From NCBI GenBank assembly GCA_003856375.1, contig CP034120.1:1364001-1428000 (forward strand): a stretch of DNA of 64,000 nucleotides, read 5' to 3'. A program made the position numbers and the translations under genes. This DNA comes from Glaciecola amylolytica (lineage in GTDB: Bacteria > Bacteroidota > Bacteroidia > Flavobacteriales_D > Crocinitomicaceae). The notes beneath the pieces are model-generated. The model had not been told where the DNA came from and ran no database searches. It saw only the letters and a program-made list of their open reading frames with translations. Within the stretch, counting starts at the first letter, position 1. Every line of letters begins with the position of its first letter. Shown in pieces: positions 18,867-27,360 of this stretch.

Positions 18867-18914
18867 ATGAACCAAACGGTTGATTGACAAGCCATTCTCC
18901 TTGACGTAAGTTTG
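18867..18914 (+). promoter_or_regulatory. Operator plus promoter of the beta-helix lipoprotein gene
   Basis: ATGAACCAAACGGTTGA (18867-18883) is the exact reverse complement of the 17-bp site at 18127. Its dyad AACC-N4-GGTT is one base before ATTG (18883-18886, -33). This is followed by 20 bases and a perfect -7 box TAAGTTTG (18907-18914). The site abuts -33, the position expected of an activator. Confidence 0.75.
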
Positions 18915-18930
18915 TTGAAAATAAACAACT

Positions 18931-20070
18931 ATGAAGAGAATTAATCGTGTGGCGGAAAGATGTTTGAACCACTTTGCCTATTTGTCATTTGCCGTAATGG
19001 TAGCTTTGACGTCTTGTAAAAAGAAAAATCCGGAACCAGAGCCTCCGTTACAGAACCCGACTCCAACACCGGCGAATTGTAATGTCATTGAGATAAATAA
19101 TGATATTACTGCTCCTACAACATGGACTTCCGGTAATGTGTATGTTATCACCCAATGGATTGATATTGACGCTCCGTTGGTGATTGAAGCAGGAGTGATT
19201 GTGAAGTTTAAAAGTGTTGCCGGATGGGAAGTTTATGCGAAAGTAACAGCGAATGCTACTGAAGATAATCCGATCGTTTTTACTTCTTACAAGGATGATA
19301 ATTACTGCGGAGACAGTAATGGAGATGGTACGGCTTCCACACCTGCCAAAGGAGATTGGGGCTATGTGAATATGCGCGGCGACCAGCATGGTTCTCTTTT
19401 CAGATACTGTAAGTTTCTGTATGGTGGAGGAGAAGGCGGAGGCCGTGTTGTGATTGCAAATGCTGGTACCGGTAACATTCACGACTTTACTTTTGATTAT
19501 TGTACGTTTGCCCATACTTATGGCGGTACAAGCTATAACACGGCTGCTTTCGACGGGGCGCAAATGAAAGACCCGGCCGTGAGTGTTGTTACCAACAATA
19601 TTTTTTATGATAACGCCATACCCATTCTTATAAGTGGTTATTACGCATTGGATGGAAACAATAGTTACCACAATCCGGATAACACAAACCAAACGAATAA
19701 ATATAACGGTATTGTTGTATATGGTTCGGGTATGAGAAACACAACTGTTGTTTATAGTGAAACGGAAGTGCCTTATGTTCTGAATGTCGGAGGAAACAAT
19801 TATCTGAGTTCAACCGGCAGTGAATTGTTCGTTGTAGGCGCTAATGTTGTTGTCAAATTGAGTTCAGGAGGAGAGATTTCAGGATGGAATGCAAGCAATT
19901 TCAATATTCATCCTTCAGCAGTGTTTACTTCTGTAAGGGACGATGCTCATGGAGGTGATTCGAATGGCGACGGCAATGTATCAGTTCCTGCAACCGGCGA
20001 TTGGACCGGTGTGAATCTGGGATTTAATGACGGTTGGTATACAACCAATGTGTTTTACAGTGTTCATTGA
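18931..20070 (+). CDS. Lipoprotein with right-handed beta-helix fold
   Basis: 379 residues. A lipoprotein signal ends LTSC with the lipidated Cys near 29, then KKKN and a Pro-rich linker. The rest consists of short beta-strand repeats (for example VFTSYKDDNYCGDSNGDG and, 250 residues later, VFTSVRDDAHGGDSNGDG) typical of parallel beta-helix or pectate-lyase-like proteins. DSNGDG looks like a calcium-binding loop and occurs twice. There are no catalytic residues I can assign. It is probably an outer-membrane surface lipoprotein induced by the regulator encoded upstream. Confidence 0.8.
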   Translation: MKRINRVAERCLNHFAYLSFAVMVALTSCKKKNPEPEPPLQNPTPTPANCNVIEINNDITAPTTWTSGNVYVITQWIDIDAPLVIEAGVIVKFKSVAGWEVYAKVTANATEDNPIVFTSYKDDNYCGDSNGDGTASTPAKGDWGYVNMRGDQHGSLFRYCKFLYGGGEGGGRVVIANAGTGNIHDFTFDYCTFAHTYGGTSYNTAAFDGAQMKDPAVSVVTNNIFYDNAIPILISGYYALDGNNSYHNPDNTNQTNKYNGIVVYGSGMRNTTVVYSETEVPYVLNVGGNNYLSSTGSELFVVGANVVVKLSSGGEISGWNASNFNIHPSAVFTSVRDDAHGGDSNGDGNVSVPATGDWTGVNLGFNDGWYTTNVFYSVH

Positions 20071-20099
20071 TCATTTTAAGAAAGATTCAAAATAAACAC

Positions 20100-20309
20100 A
20101 TCGTGCAAAGTAGGTGTGATCAGGGAGAATATAGTAAAGGTGATGATAGCACCGACTTCTCCCGCAATGGGTATTTAGGATGATTTTTGGAATTGCAAAA
20201 ACAACGCGGACGTTTCAGACGCTTGTATTTTGTATGCAGCACGCACACTAATGACCCGGAGATACCCACATGAAGCGGTCAGACTGTCAAGGAGTCTGGC
20301 CGTTTTTTT
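20100..20309 (+). ncRNA. Candidate structured RNA with its own terminator
   Basis: Three nested or serial helices are visible. GGGAGAA (20123-20129) pairs with TTCTCCC (20157-20163), enclosing GGTG/CACC (20139-20142 with 20150-20153). TGGGTAT (20168-20174) pairs with ATACCCA (20262-20268), enclosing an imperfect ACAA-c-GCG/CGC-TTGT stem. The transcript ends in a 10-bp terminator. I see no TAnnTTTG box directly upstream, so it may be processed from the lipoprotein mRNA. It does not look like tmRNA, RNase P or SRP RNA. A flavobacterial 6S-like RNA was considered but cannot be shown. Confidence 0.4.
20276..20309 (+). terminator. Strong Rho-independent terminator
   Basis: CGGTCAGACT pairs with AGTCTGGCCG over 10 bp (one G-T), loop GTCAAGG, followed by seven T. 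Confidence 0.93.
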
Positions 20310-20496
20310 ATTTTGATATGTTGTTCAATAGTTTGAGACAGGCAAAGAATTAATGAAGACTTTGAACAATAGGATTCAAAGGATTGAGCCCAAATTTGCA
20401 ATATCGCAATATTACGAACCGACCTGAAGTTTAGAATTATGTTATAAGGATTAAGGTGTTGATTGTTAGTTTTTTATTGCGTAAATCGTTATTCCA
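20310..20496. other. Gene-free remainder between convergent units
   Basis: Together with the RNA candidate this makes a 426-base stretch without a protein gene. The right part holds an 8-bp inverted repeat TTGTTCAA/TTGAACAA and a short GCAATAT duplication, and nothing else I can name. Confidence 0.5.
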
Positions 20497-21096
20497 CTAC
20501 GGATGAAGCGGAATGGTATAATTGAAATGAAGATTTGTCATATAACGTCCCTGACCTGTCCCGACTTTGAGTGAATCAATTGTTCCGTAAATGCGGATAG
20601 AGTTTCCAATTACCTGAGCACTGATTTGTGGATTTACCACCTCAAAACTTCCACCGGGATTCTGACCTCCCCAAACCAAAATCTGCACTTCTTTCGATTC
20701 ACTTCCGTCATTCCATTGCGAGGAAGAGCTGTTGATCTTGTCGGCAAGAGCGGATAGGGTAAGAGCCGGATGATTACCTGGACTGGAGTACTGAAACAGG
20801 AATGAAAAATCCAATGTCAATCGTTCAGTTCCGGGCTCAATGTTCTCATTCAGATTCGGCCCTTTCAACCAGGTTCTGATCCGGTAATGTTTAAACGACG
20901 AATCATCCCATTCGATGGTTTGAAATATGTTTAAAGAAATCCCATTCGTATCGAACTGAAACGTTTCAGAATCCACTTCTCCGGAATGTCCCAAAGAATA
21001 ATTCGTTATCGGAGTATTGTCCGGTTCTGTCTTCTTCTTTTTGCAGGAAACAGTGAGGAAGAATGCGCAAGTAACGAATAGAAGTGCGGTTTTCAT
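20497..21096 (-). CDS. Lipoprotein of unknown function
   Basis: 199 residues with a lipoprotein signal (LTVSC, lipidated Cys near 18, followed by four Lys) and a beta-rich body. No family is recognised. It is a single gene, with T-rich sequence but no clear terminator downstream. It probably sits in the outer membrane facing either side. Confidence 0.7.
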   Translation of the reverse strand: MKTALLFVTCAFFLTVSCKKKKTEPDNTPITNYSLGHSGEVDSETFQFDTNGISLNIFQTIEWDDSSFKHYRIRTWLKGPNLNENIEPGTERLTLDFSFLFQYSSPGNHPALTLSALADKINSSSSQWNDGSESKEVQILVWGGQNPGGSFEVVNPQISAQVIGNSIRIYGTIDSLKVGTGQGRYMTNLHFNYTIPLHP

Positions 21097-21173
21097 AACT
21101 AATGATTTTGCCTGTGTTGATAAGCTAATTTAGCAAAAAAAGAGCGTGAAAACTAAAGGGTATTGATTATCAG

Positions 21174-22058
21174 TTAGTTCTTTATGATTCTTACTGTTTC
21201 TTTAAATTCAGCAGATTGCACAATTGCCAGATAAACTCCCGGATTCAAATCAAACAATTCGATGGGATTTCTAAAAGTTCCGCGTGGCACTTCCCCCGAA
21301 TAAATGTGTTGAATCAATTTACCGCTCATGTCATACAAATTGATTTCCGCTTGTCCCTTTTTAGGGAATTGAACTTCCAACGTGGTGTTTTCAACCGCAG
21401 GATTCGGAAAAGCTGTTGCCTTGTATTCAGTAGGAAAGGGAACGCCGTTTTCATCTAATTCAACTTCATCAACAGTTGCTTCCAGATAATCAACGTAGAC
21501 CATTGTCATCGAAGCACCTCCAAGATAGTATTCATGTTGACTGTCCTGAACGATTTCAACTTCTTCCAATCCTTCTTCCACTTGAACGATCACAGCAGTT
21601 TCCCAATCAGGATCGGCATGAATGACTTCAACCATCGCTACCTTCGGTTCAATGAAAATGGTTTTTTCTTCCGGGGCTTTTTCCGGTTCCTGGATAATTC
21701 TGGCTAAAGCAACTTGTGTGTCACTGATTTTTTTGCGGTCTTTTTCATCTTCACAACTAAATAATGTCAACCCGAAAACAATAATCAAAGCTGCGATGAA
21801 TAAATGCTGAAAATTGCTCTTATTTTGTTCTCTCCAGGCTTCAAACTCTGAGTTCAATGTCATTTCCTGTCCGCTAGTGATTCTGGCACAGATCGATTGA
21901 TCTTTCATTTCCAATAAAGTGCGCTTGATTTCCTGGGTTGATTGAGTACTGAAATCAATGACTTGTTTTGCGCATTGTTGACAAAAAGCTCCTTTTTCAG
22001 TAGGTGTCATCTTATTCCAGTCTTCGGAACAAGCTTGTTGAATTCCAACGTGTTTCAT
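21174..22058 (-). CDS. Membrane protein with N-terminal Cys-rich domain and T9SS type A sorting domain
   Basis: 294 residues with an unusual order of domains. The N-terminus has no signal peptide but a Cys-rich, probably metal-binding module (CSEDWNKM, then FCQQCAKQVIDF, then a Cys near 57). A single membrane helix at about 83-102 ends in FSC. An acidic linker follows (105-200), and residues 213-294 form a Por secretion (T9SS type A) domain: FPNPAVENTTLEVQF, INLYDMSGKLI, LNPGVYLAIVQ. The sorting domain would need export, so the helix must act as an uncleaved signal anchor or the domain has been recruited for another use. Function unknown. Confidence 0.8.
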   Translation of the reverse strand: MKHVGIQQACSEDWNKMTPTEKGAFCQQCAKQVIDFSTQSTQEIKRTLLEMKDQSICARITSGQEMTLNSEFEAWREQNKSNFQHLFIAALIIVFGLTLFSCEDEKDRKKISDTQVALARIIQEPEKAPEEKTIFIEPKVAMVEVIHADPDWETAVIVQVEEGLEEVEIVQDSQHEYYLGGASMTMVYVDYLEATVDEVELDENGVPFPTEYKATAFPNPAVENTTLEVQFPKKGQAEINLYDMSGKLIQHIYSGEVPRGTFRNPIELFDLNPGVYLAIVQSAEFKETVRIIKN

Positions 22059-22228
22059 AAGCTAAGGTGTTTGATCGTTACTAAGTTGTCAGTTTAGATG
22101 CAAGCTAATTCATTTTTCCATAAATCCGAATAAAAATAGTTGAAGCTTCCGTTATCATTGATTAAAATGTCCTTATCACGGAGTGAATACCTTCTAAAAT
22201 GATATCTTTGAAAACAAATTTTTGAAAC

Positions 22229-22708
22229 ATGATTCAACGAATTCAAACAGTTTATTTTTTGATTGCGGCTTTTTTGATTGCAACGACACTTTTTGGAACA
22301 GATTTATTTTCTTTTCACCAGGTAAAAGACATTCACGCTTCGGCTTATGAGTTATTTAGCGGATCCAGAAATGCGAAGAACGAGGTATTGAGAGAATTGG
22401 ATTTTTGGATGCTTTCACTGGTTCAAATCGCCTTTGCTTTGATGATTATTTTTTCCTTTAAAATGCGTCATCGTCAGATTTTTCTGGGTTGGATTTTATT
22501 GGTGTTGAATATTCTAAGTTCAGCTTGGATCATTTTGGGAGCGAATGTTCATTCTTTAGAATGTACGCTTTGTAAGGAACCTGCTACGGATTTGTCATTT
22601 GGAATTGCCTTTTATTTACATGCTGCAGCATTCATTTTTGTTTTCCTTGGAATCAGAGGAGTGAGAAAGGATAAGAAGACGATTGATTCTTTGAACAGAT
22701 TGAGATAA
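22229..22708 (+). CDS. DUF4293 family membrane protein
   Basis: 159 residues with four membrane helices (about 7-24, 60-78, 84-104, 125-146). The MIQRIQTVYFLIAAFL start is the hallmark of this Bacteroidota-specific family of unknown function. A CTLC pair lies in the last extramembrane loop. Confidence 0.87.
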   Translation: MIQRIQTVYFLIAAFLIATTLFGTDLFSFHQVKDIHASAYELFSGSRNAKNEVLRELDFWMLSLVQIAFALMIIFSFKMRHRQIFLGWILLVLNILSSAWIILGANVHSLECTLCKEPATDLSFGIAFYLHAAAFIFVFLGIRGVRKDKKTIDSLNRLR

Positions 22709-22717
22709 CTTTTAATG

Positions 22718-22764
22718 GAGAATTGAGAAGCTTTTCGATTTTCCATTCTTCATTTTCAATTTTT
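22718..22764 (+). repeat. Small palindromic element, copy A
   Basis: GAGAATTGAGAAGCTTTT, then TTTCCATT and TTTTCAATT, in the same order as at 42327-42365. AATGG/CCATT and AATTGA/TCAATT can pair. It lies between two genes. Confidence 0.55.
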
Positions 22765-22780
22765 CCTATTCGATATTCGG

Positions 22781-22800
22781 ATCCCGATAGCTATCAGGAC
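22781..22800. repeat. Imperfect CCGATAGCTATC palindrome
   Basis: The core CGATAGCTATC, flanked by CC and AGG, is a nearly perfect palindrome. Similar elements are common between genes in flavobacteria as far as I recall. Here it sits just upstream of the ABC-F promoter. Confidence 0.5.
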
Positions 22801-22820
22801 GTAATTCGCAATTATAGTGC

Positions 22821-22828
22821 TATCTTTG
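22821..22828 (+). promoter_or_regulatory. -7 element of the ABC-F promoter
   Basis: TATCTTTG matches TAnnTTTG, 22 bases before the ATG. The -33 box is not clear. Confidence 0.55.
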
Positions 22829-22850
22829 CACCCTTAAAACAACAAACAAT

Positions 22851-24722
22851 ATGAATTTTCTTTCCGTTGAAAACCTGACCAAATCCTTTGGAGACCGTGT
22901 AATATTCTCAGATGTTACTTTCGGAATCGATCAGGGAGATAAGGTTGCGATTGTTGCAAAAAACGGAAACGGGAAAACGACTTTGCTGCGTTGTTTGATG
23001 AATCTGGAACAAGTTGATTCAGGTCGGGTTGTTTACAGAAATGATTTGCGCGTTGCATTCATGCAGCAAACAGAAACTCTGGATGAATCGCACACTATTT
23101 TGGAAGCTGTTTTCTCACACGACTTGCCGGAATTGCAGATCGTGAAGAAGTACAATCAGGCGTTGCGTGAAGGAAATGAAGAAGCGATTCATGCTTGTTA
23201 CGAAGAATTGACCGAGCTGAATGCCTGGGATATGGAAGTGAAAGTGAATCAGATTCTTTCCGTTTTGAAGCTGAATGATACGAGTTTGTTGGTCGGAAGT
23301 CTTTCCGGAGGACAAAAGAAACGTGTGGCTCTGGCGCAGGTTTTGGTTGCAGAAGCTGATTTCCTGATTTTGGATGAGCCGACCAACCATTTGGATCTGG
23401 ATATGATCGAATGGCTGGAAGAATACCTTTCAAAGTCGAAATCTACGATCTTGATGGTAACGCACGACCGTTACTTCTTAGAGGTGGTTTGTGATACGAT
23501 CTACGAATTGGAAGACAAAACGATCTACAAATACAAAGGAAATTTCTCCTACTATCTGGAAAAGAAAGCAGAACGCCAGGAGCAATTGCAATCAACGATC
23601 GATAAAGCGAGAAATACGTTTAAGAAAGAATTAGACTGGATTCGTCGTCAGCCGAAAGCCCGCGGGACAAAGCAAAAGGCGCGTGTCGACAATTTTCAGG
23701 ATGTTAAAAAAGTTGCCAGCCAACGCATAGACGAGGATGAAATCGATATTCCGGTAAAAATGGAGCGTTTGGGCTCTAAAATTCTGGAACTTCATAAAAT
23801 CGGAAAAGCTTACGGAAGTAAAGTGATTCTGGATAATTTCTCCTATAATTTCCAGCGAAAAGAACGTTTGGGAATCGTAGGAAACAACGGAACAGGAAAA
23901 TCTACTTTTCTGAATGTTATTCAGGGAAGAGAAGAAGTAGATAAAGGAAAAGTAGTTACGGGGGAAACGGTTGTTTTCGGTTATTACAGTCAGGAATTGA
24001 TCAAAGTTGATGAAGACAAGAAAGTGATCGACGTGATTCGTGACATTGCAGAGTTTATTCCTTTGGAAAAGGGGAAGCAGCTTTCTGCAGCACAGTTTCT
24101 GGAGAAATTCCTGTTTCCGCGCCACATGCATTACAACTTCGTTCATAAATTGAGCGGAGGAGAGAAAAGACGTTTGAAACTGATGACGGTTTTGATGGCG
24201 AACCCCAATTTCCTGATTCTGGATGAGCCTACCAATGACCTGGACATCTTTGTAATGAGTGTTTTGGAAGACTACCTGAGAACATTTGAAGGGTGTTTGA
24301 TCGTTGTTTCGCATGACCGTTATTTCATGGATAAAATGGTAGACCATTTGTTCGTGTTTGAAGGGCAGGGAGCGATTAAAGACATTATTGGAAATTACAC
24401 CGAATACAGAAAGCAAACGGCTGCAGATTACAAGAAAGACAAATCGGATGACAAGCCGGTTGAAGTGGTGAAAGTGAAGCAGATCTCGGAAGAAGCACCG
24501 AAAGAAAAAAGAAAGCTTTCTTTCAAGGAAAAGCATGAATTTGACCAGATTGAAAAGGATTTGGAACGATTGGAAGAAGAAAAAGTGAAATGGACGGATA
24601 TGTTGTCCGATTCGGGTGCAACAAATGAACAGTTGATGGATGCGGGTGCAAAACTGGCAGCTATTGTGGCTGAAATCGATGAAAAAACCGAGCGCTGGAT
24701 CGAACTTTCCGAGTTTGCCTGA
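22851..24722 (+). CDS. ABC-F family ATPase
   Basis: A soluble protein with two ABC cassettes and no membrane domain, 623 residues. Cassette 1: Walker A KNGNGKTT (K42), signature LSGGQKKRVALAQ, Walker B FLILDEPTNHLD. Interdomain linker about 235-300 with the basic IRRQPKARGTKQKAR stretch. Cassette 2: GNNGTGKST, LSGGEKRRLKL, FLILDEPTNDLD. The C-terminal coiled coil (about 540-615) is Uup-like. ABC-F proteins act on ribosomes, and Uup-type members also affect mobile-element excision. Antibiotic resistance cannot be inferred from sequence alone. Confidence 0.93.
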   Translation: MNFLSVENLTKSFGDRVIFSDVTFGIDQGDKVAIVAKNGNGKTTLLRCLMNLEQVDSGRVVYRNDLRVAFMQQTETLDESHTILEAVFSHDLPELQIVKKYNQALREGNEEAIHACYEELTELNAWDMEVKVNQILSVLKLNDTSLLVGSLSGGQKKRVALAQVLVAEADFLILDEPTNHLDLDMIEWLEEYLSKSKSTILMVTHDRYFLEVVCDTIYELEDKTIYKYKGNFSYYLEKKAERQEQLQSTIDKARNTFKKELDWIRRQPKARGTKQKARVDNFQDVKKVASQRIDEDEIDIPVKMERLGSKILELHKIGKAYGSKVILDNFSYNFQRKERLGIVGNNGTGKSTFLNVIQGREEVDKGKVVTGETVVFGYYSQELIKVDEDKKVIDVIRDIAEFIPLEKGKQLSAAQFLEKFLFPRHMHYNFVHKLSGGEKRRLKLMTVLMANPNFLILDEPTNDLDIFVMSVLEDYLRTFEGCLIVVSHDRYFMDKMVDHLFVFEGQGAIKDIIGNYTEYRKQTAADYKKDKSDDKPVEVVKVKQISEEAPKEKRKLSFKEKHEFDQIEKDLERLEEEKVKWTDMLSDSGATNEQLMDAGAKLAAIVAEIDEKTERWIELSEFA

Positions 24723-25098
24723 TTGATCCCGATCTGAGAATAACTTTCCGATAAATTACTCCGGGTTTCCCGCTGTGGGACCGGGTAAATAGATGGATGT
24801 CTATTGGTAAAAATCACCTGAATTAATTCCCAAAAAAAAATGGAAGTCCGTAAACTTTTTTGAGTTTACCGAACCCGGCATTTCTGATAAAAATCAAAGA
24901 ATCTTTTGTTCTGTTTGTGATTTCATCGACTGCTTATCTGGCAGACTCTCCAGGTAAGATGATCGTTGGACGCCTGAAATCCATAACATGTTTTGTTCAT
25001 CGTCCCGATTCCAGACTGAAATGTCAGGTCTTTTATTTTCAGTTTATTGCGATGTTTTAGCATATCGAATAAAATTATTTAGATTTCTTTATTTAATA
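24723..25098. other. Gene-free spacer before the TonB receptor
   Basis: About 375 bases without a convincing gene. It contains a hairpin repeat (24788), a run of nine A and short T-rich stretches. A 66-codon open frame at 24860 lacks coding features and is not called. Confidence 0.6.
24788..24805 (+). repeat. AATAGA-N6-TCTATT hairpin repeat, possible diverged copy
   Basis: AATAGA-TGGATG-TCTATT, preceded by a CCC...GG stretch as in the copies at 27381 and 30715. It is the least certain member of that family. Confidence 0.4.
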
Positions 25099-25131
25099 TT
25101 TTAGACATGTCTAAAAATAGTTTTATATTTG
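25099..25131 (+). promoter_or_regulatory. Metalloregulator-like operator over the TonB receptor promoter
   Basis: TTTTAGACATGTCTAAAA (25099-25116) is a perfect 18-bp palindrome. It covers the -33 region of a promoter whose -7 box, TATATTTG (25124-25131), is a perfect match. The form TTTAGNCNNGNCTAAA resembles operators of DtxR/MntR-type metal repressors. Repression by a metal-loaded regulator is the natural reading. Confidence 0.65.
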
Positions 25132-25147
25132 TGAAAAATATTTTACT

Positions 25148-27232
25148 GTGCGTTACATTACTCTTTTTATTACTTACGGAATTTCATTCATTTCCTTTTC
25201 TCAAAATCAAACGATTGATTCGCTAAAGACTGTAACTGACACGCTCAGAGAAATAGAAGAAGTAACCGTTACGGGAAGTCGGATAGCGGAATCGAAAAAA
25301 AAGAGCGTCATTTCTGTTTCTACGATAGATCAAAAACTATTTCGTGCCATTTCTGCCACTTCCATTTCTGATGCTTTGAAATTCTCTCCCGGAATCCGGA
25401 TGGAAACCAATTGTCAGACATGTAACTACACACAGGTGCGAATGAATGGTTTGGGAGGATCTTATTCTCAAATTCTGATCAACGGAAGACCTTTGTTCTC
25501 CTCTTTGATGGGTTTGTATGGTTTGGAGCAAATTCCGACCAATGTTGTAGACCGGATCGAAATTGTAAACGGAGGAGGTTCTGTGCTTTACGGTTCGAAT
25601 GCCATTGCCGGAACCATTAATATTATCACCAAACACCCGACCGGTAATTTTTTCGAAGTTTCGGATAAACTTTCAATGATTCAAAACGGACCTGTTGAAC
25701 AAGTGATTCAGTTGAACGGAGCTTTCGTTTCGAAATCAAAGAAAAGCGGGATTCTTTTCTCCGGAATGAATAAGATCAGAGACGGTTATGACAGAAACGG
25801 GGATGGATTTACAGAAATTCCGCGGGTAAACAACACCTTGTTGGGATTGAATGCTTTTCAAACGGTAGGGAAATCGATTGAACTTCGGGCAGATTTCTGG
25901 GTTCTACATGAACAACGGCAGGGCGGACAATTCTGGAAAGGAGATCCGCAACAAGCCGAACAAAGTGAATTCCGGAATCAGTTGTCGAGCATCGGTCAGT
26001 TTTCCGGAATCTGGAAATCGCGCAACAAGAAATGGAATATTCAGGCATATACCGGATATCAGAAGACAAACAGAAATCATTACACGGGAATTGACCACGT
26101 GAATGCCTGGGGGAAAACCAATAACGTAACCTGGCAGTCAGGAATTCAGTCAGGATATACTCAAAAGTTCGGAGAAAAAACCAAAATGACGATGGTCGGA
26201 GGTTTGGAACATTATTACGATGCCATTCAGGATACGATTCGCGGATACGATTATTTCATCAATCAACAGATCAATCAGTTTGCAGCATTTTTGCAGGATC
26301 AGATGGATTTCGGAGATAAATGGTCTGTAGTTCTTGGTTTGAGAGCAACCAAACATTCCATGCTGAAAAAACCGATTCTTACACCACGTCTGGCACTTTT
26401 ATTCAAACCAAACGGGCAATGGCAATTCCGCTTATCGTACGGAAACGGATTCAAAGCACCGCAAGTCTTTGAAACAGATATGCACATGGCTTTTGCCAAT
26501 GGAGGAATTTCTCAGATCCGGGTGGATTCAAACCTGAAAAGTGAAATCTCGCATGCGTATTCCGCTCAGGTAAACTGGAGCAGAAGAAGAAAGAAAATGC
26601 TGTATTCTTCCGAAACAACCTTGTTTCACACACAATTGCTGCATTCTTTTGTTCTGAATGAAATTCCAAGTGACGATCCTTCCAAAACACTTCTTTTACG
26701 CACCAATGGCTCGAATGCGTCCGTAAGCGGAATCAGTGAATCGATTCGTGTTCGCTGGCACAAATTCATTCAGATCGATCTGAACGTAACGATTCAGGAA
26801 TCAAGATACACGGAAGCGCAGCAATGGTCTTTGGAATTGGAACCGGTAAAACGCTTTTTGAGAACACCGAATACCTATGGTTCATCTACGATCTCCATTT
26901 TTCCGGAAGGTTCCTGGTCGGGATCGGTGAGTTGCGTTTACACAGGAAGCATGCTTGTGCCGCATTTCGGCGGGGCTCCTGAAATTGCGCAGGATGAATT
27001 ACTGCTGACAAAATCATTTTGGGATTTGGGACTCAGAGTCGAAAAAAGTATTCATTTCCATCGTTCGGAGCAAACAATCCGCATCGGTGCAGGAATTCAG
27101 AATCTATTGGACAGCTATCAATCCGATTTTGATACGACGAAATTCCGGGACAGTAACTTTGTTTACGGCCCACCCAGACCGAGAACCTTTTTTGTGGATT
27201 TGAAATGGGTTTTGGGAAATAAGCATGAATGA
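25148..27232 (+). CDS. TonB-dependent outer membrane receptor
   Basis: 694 residues. Signal peptide 1-18 (ends ISFSQ), a short linker, then a TonB-box-like EEVTVTGSRIAES and the plug domain (about 35-155, with FSPGIRMETNC, MNGLGGSYSQILINGRPL and GGGSVLYGSNAIAGTINIITK). A 22-strand barrel follows, ending in aromatic FFVDLKWVL. A CQTC pair sits in the plug. It imports a scarce ligand, most likely an iron or other metal complex given the palindrome over its promoter. The start is GTG at 25148. No periplasmic or ABC partner genes are next to it. Confidence 0.92.
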   Translation: MRYITLFITYGISFISFSQNQTIDSLKTVTDTLREIEEVTVTGSRIAESKKKSVISVSTIDQKLFRAISATSISDALKFSPGIRMETNCQTCNYTQVRMNGLGGSYSQILINGRPLFSSLMGLYGLEQIPTNVVDRIEIVNGGGSVLYGSNAIAGTINIITKHPTGNFFEVSDKLSMIQNGPVEQVIQLNGAFVSKSKKSGILFSGMNKIRDGYDRNGDGFTEIPRVNNTLLGLNAFQTVGKSIELRADFWVLHEQRQGGQFWKGDPQQAEQSEFRNQLSSIGQFSGIWKSRNKKWNIQAYTGYQKTNRNHYTGIDHVNAWGKTNNVTWQSGIQSGYTQKFGEKTKMTMVGGLEHYYDAIQDTIRGYDYFINQQINQFAAFLQDQMDFGDKWSVVLGLRATKHSMLKKPILTPRLALLFKPNGQWQFRLSYGNGFKAPQVFETDMHMAFANGGISQIRVDSNLKSEISHAYSAQVNWSRRRKKMLYSSETTLFHTQLLHSFVLNEIPSDDPSKTLLLRTNGSNASVSGISESIRVRWHKFIQIDLNVTIQESRYTEAQQWSLELEPVKRFLRTPNTYGSSTISIFPEGSWSGSVSCVYTGSMLVPHFGGAPEIAQDELLLTKSFWDLGLRVEKSIHFHRSEQTIRIGAGIQNLLDSYQSDFDTTKFRDSNFVYGPPRPRTFFVDLKWVLGNKHE

Positions 27233-27247
27233 TCATCAATCTGAATC

Positions 27248-27265
27248 GGGTTTTGTTTAAAACCC
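27248..27265 (+). terminator. Hairpin after the TonB receptor gene
   Basis: GGGTTTT-GTTT-AAAACCC, a 7-bp stem 16 bases after the stop codon. There is no T-run, so it is a weak terminator or an mRNA end hairpin. Confidence 0.45.
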
Positions 27266-27267
27266 AA

Positions 27268-27312
27268 TGATACCGGGCCTCTAAAGGTTTTTAACGGTTA
27301 TGCAACGGATAA
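27268..27312 (+). repeat. 45-bp dispersed repeat, copy 2
   Basis: Same 45-bp unit as at 1616 (39 of 45 identical) and 27459 (42 of 45). Copies 2 and 3 share CCTCTAAAGG, while copies 1 and 4 share CTTCTAA, so there are two subtypes. It opens a 357-base gene-free stretch. Confidence 0.85.
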
Positions 27313-27360
27313 ATATGAGGGAATGCGGAAAAAACAGCTTTATTCCACTCTTTTATCACT

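Noticed and set aside
20100-20309. tmRNA, RNase P or SRP RNA
   Set aside because: None of their conserved cores (tRNA-like 3' end, P4 motif, SRP apical loop) can be found.
23631-24536. 301-codon open frame antisense to the ABC-F gene
   Set aside because: Composition (Phe, His, Asn rich) is that of a reverse reading of a real gene.
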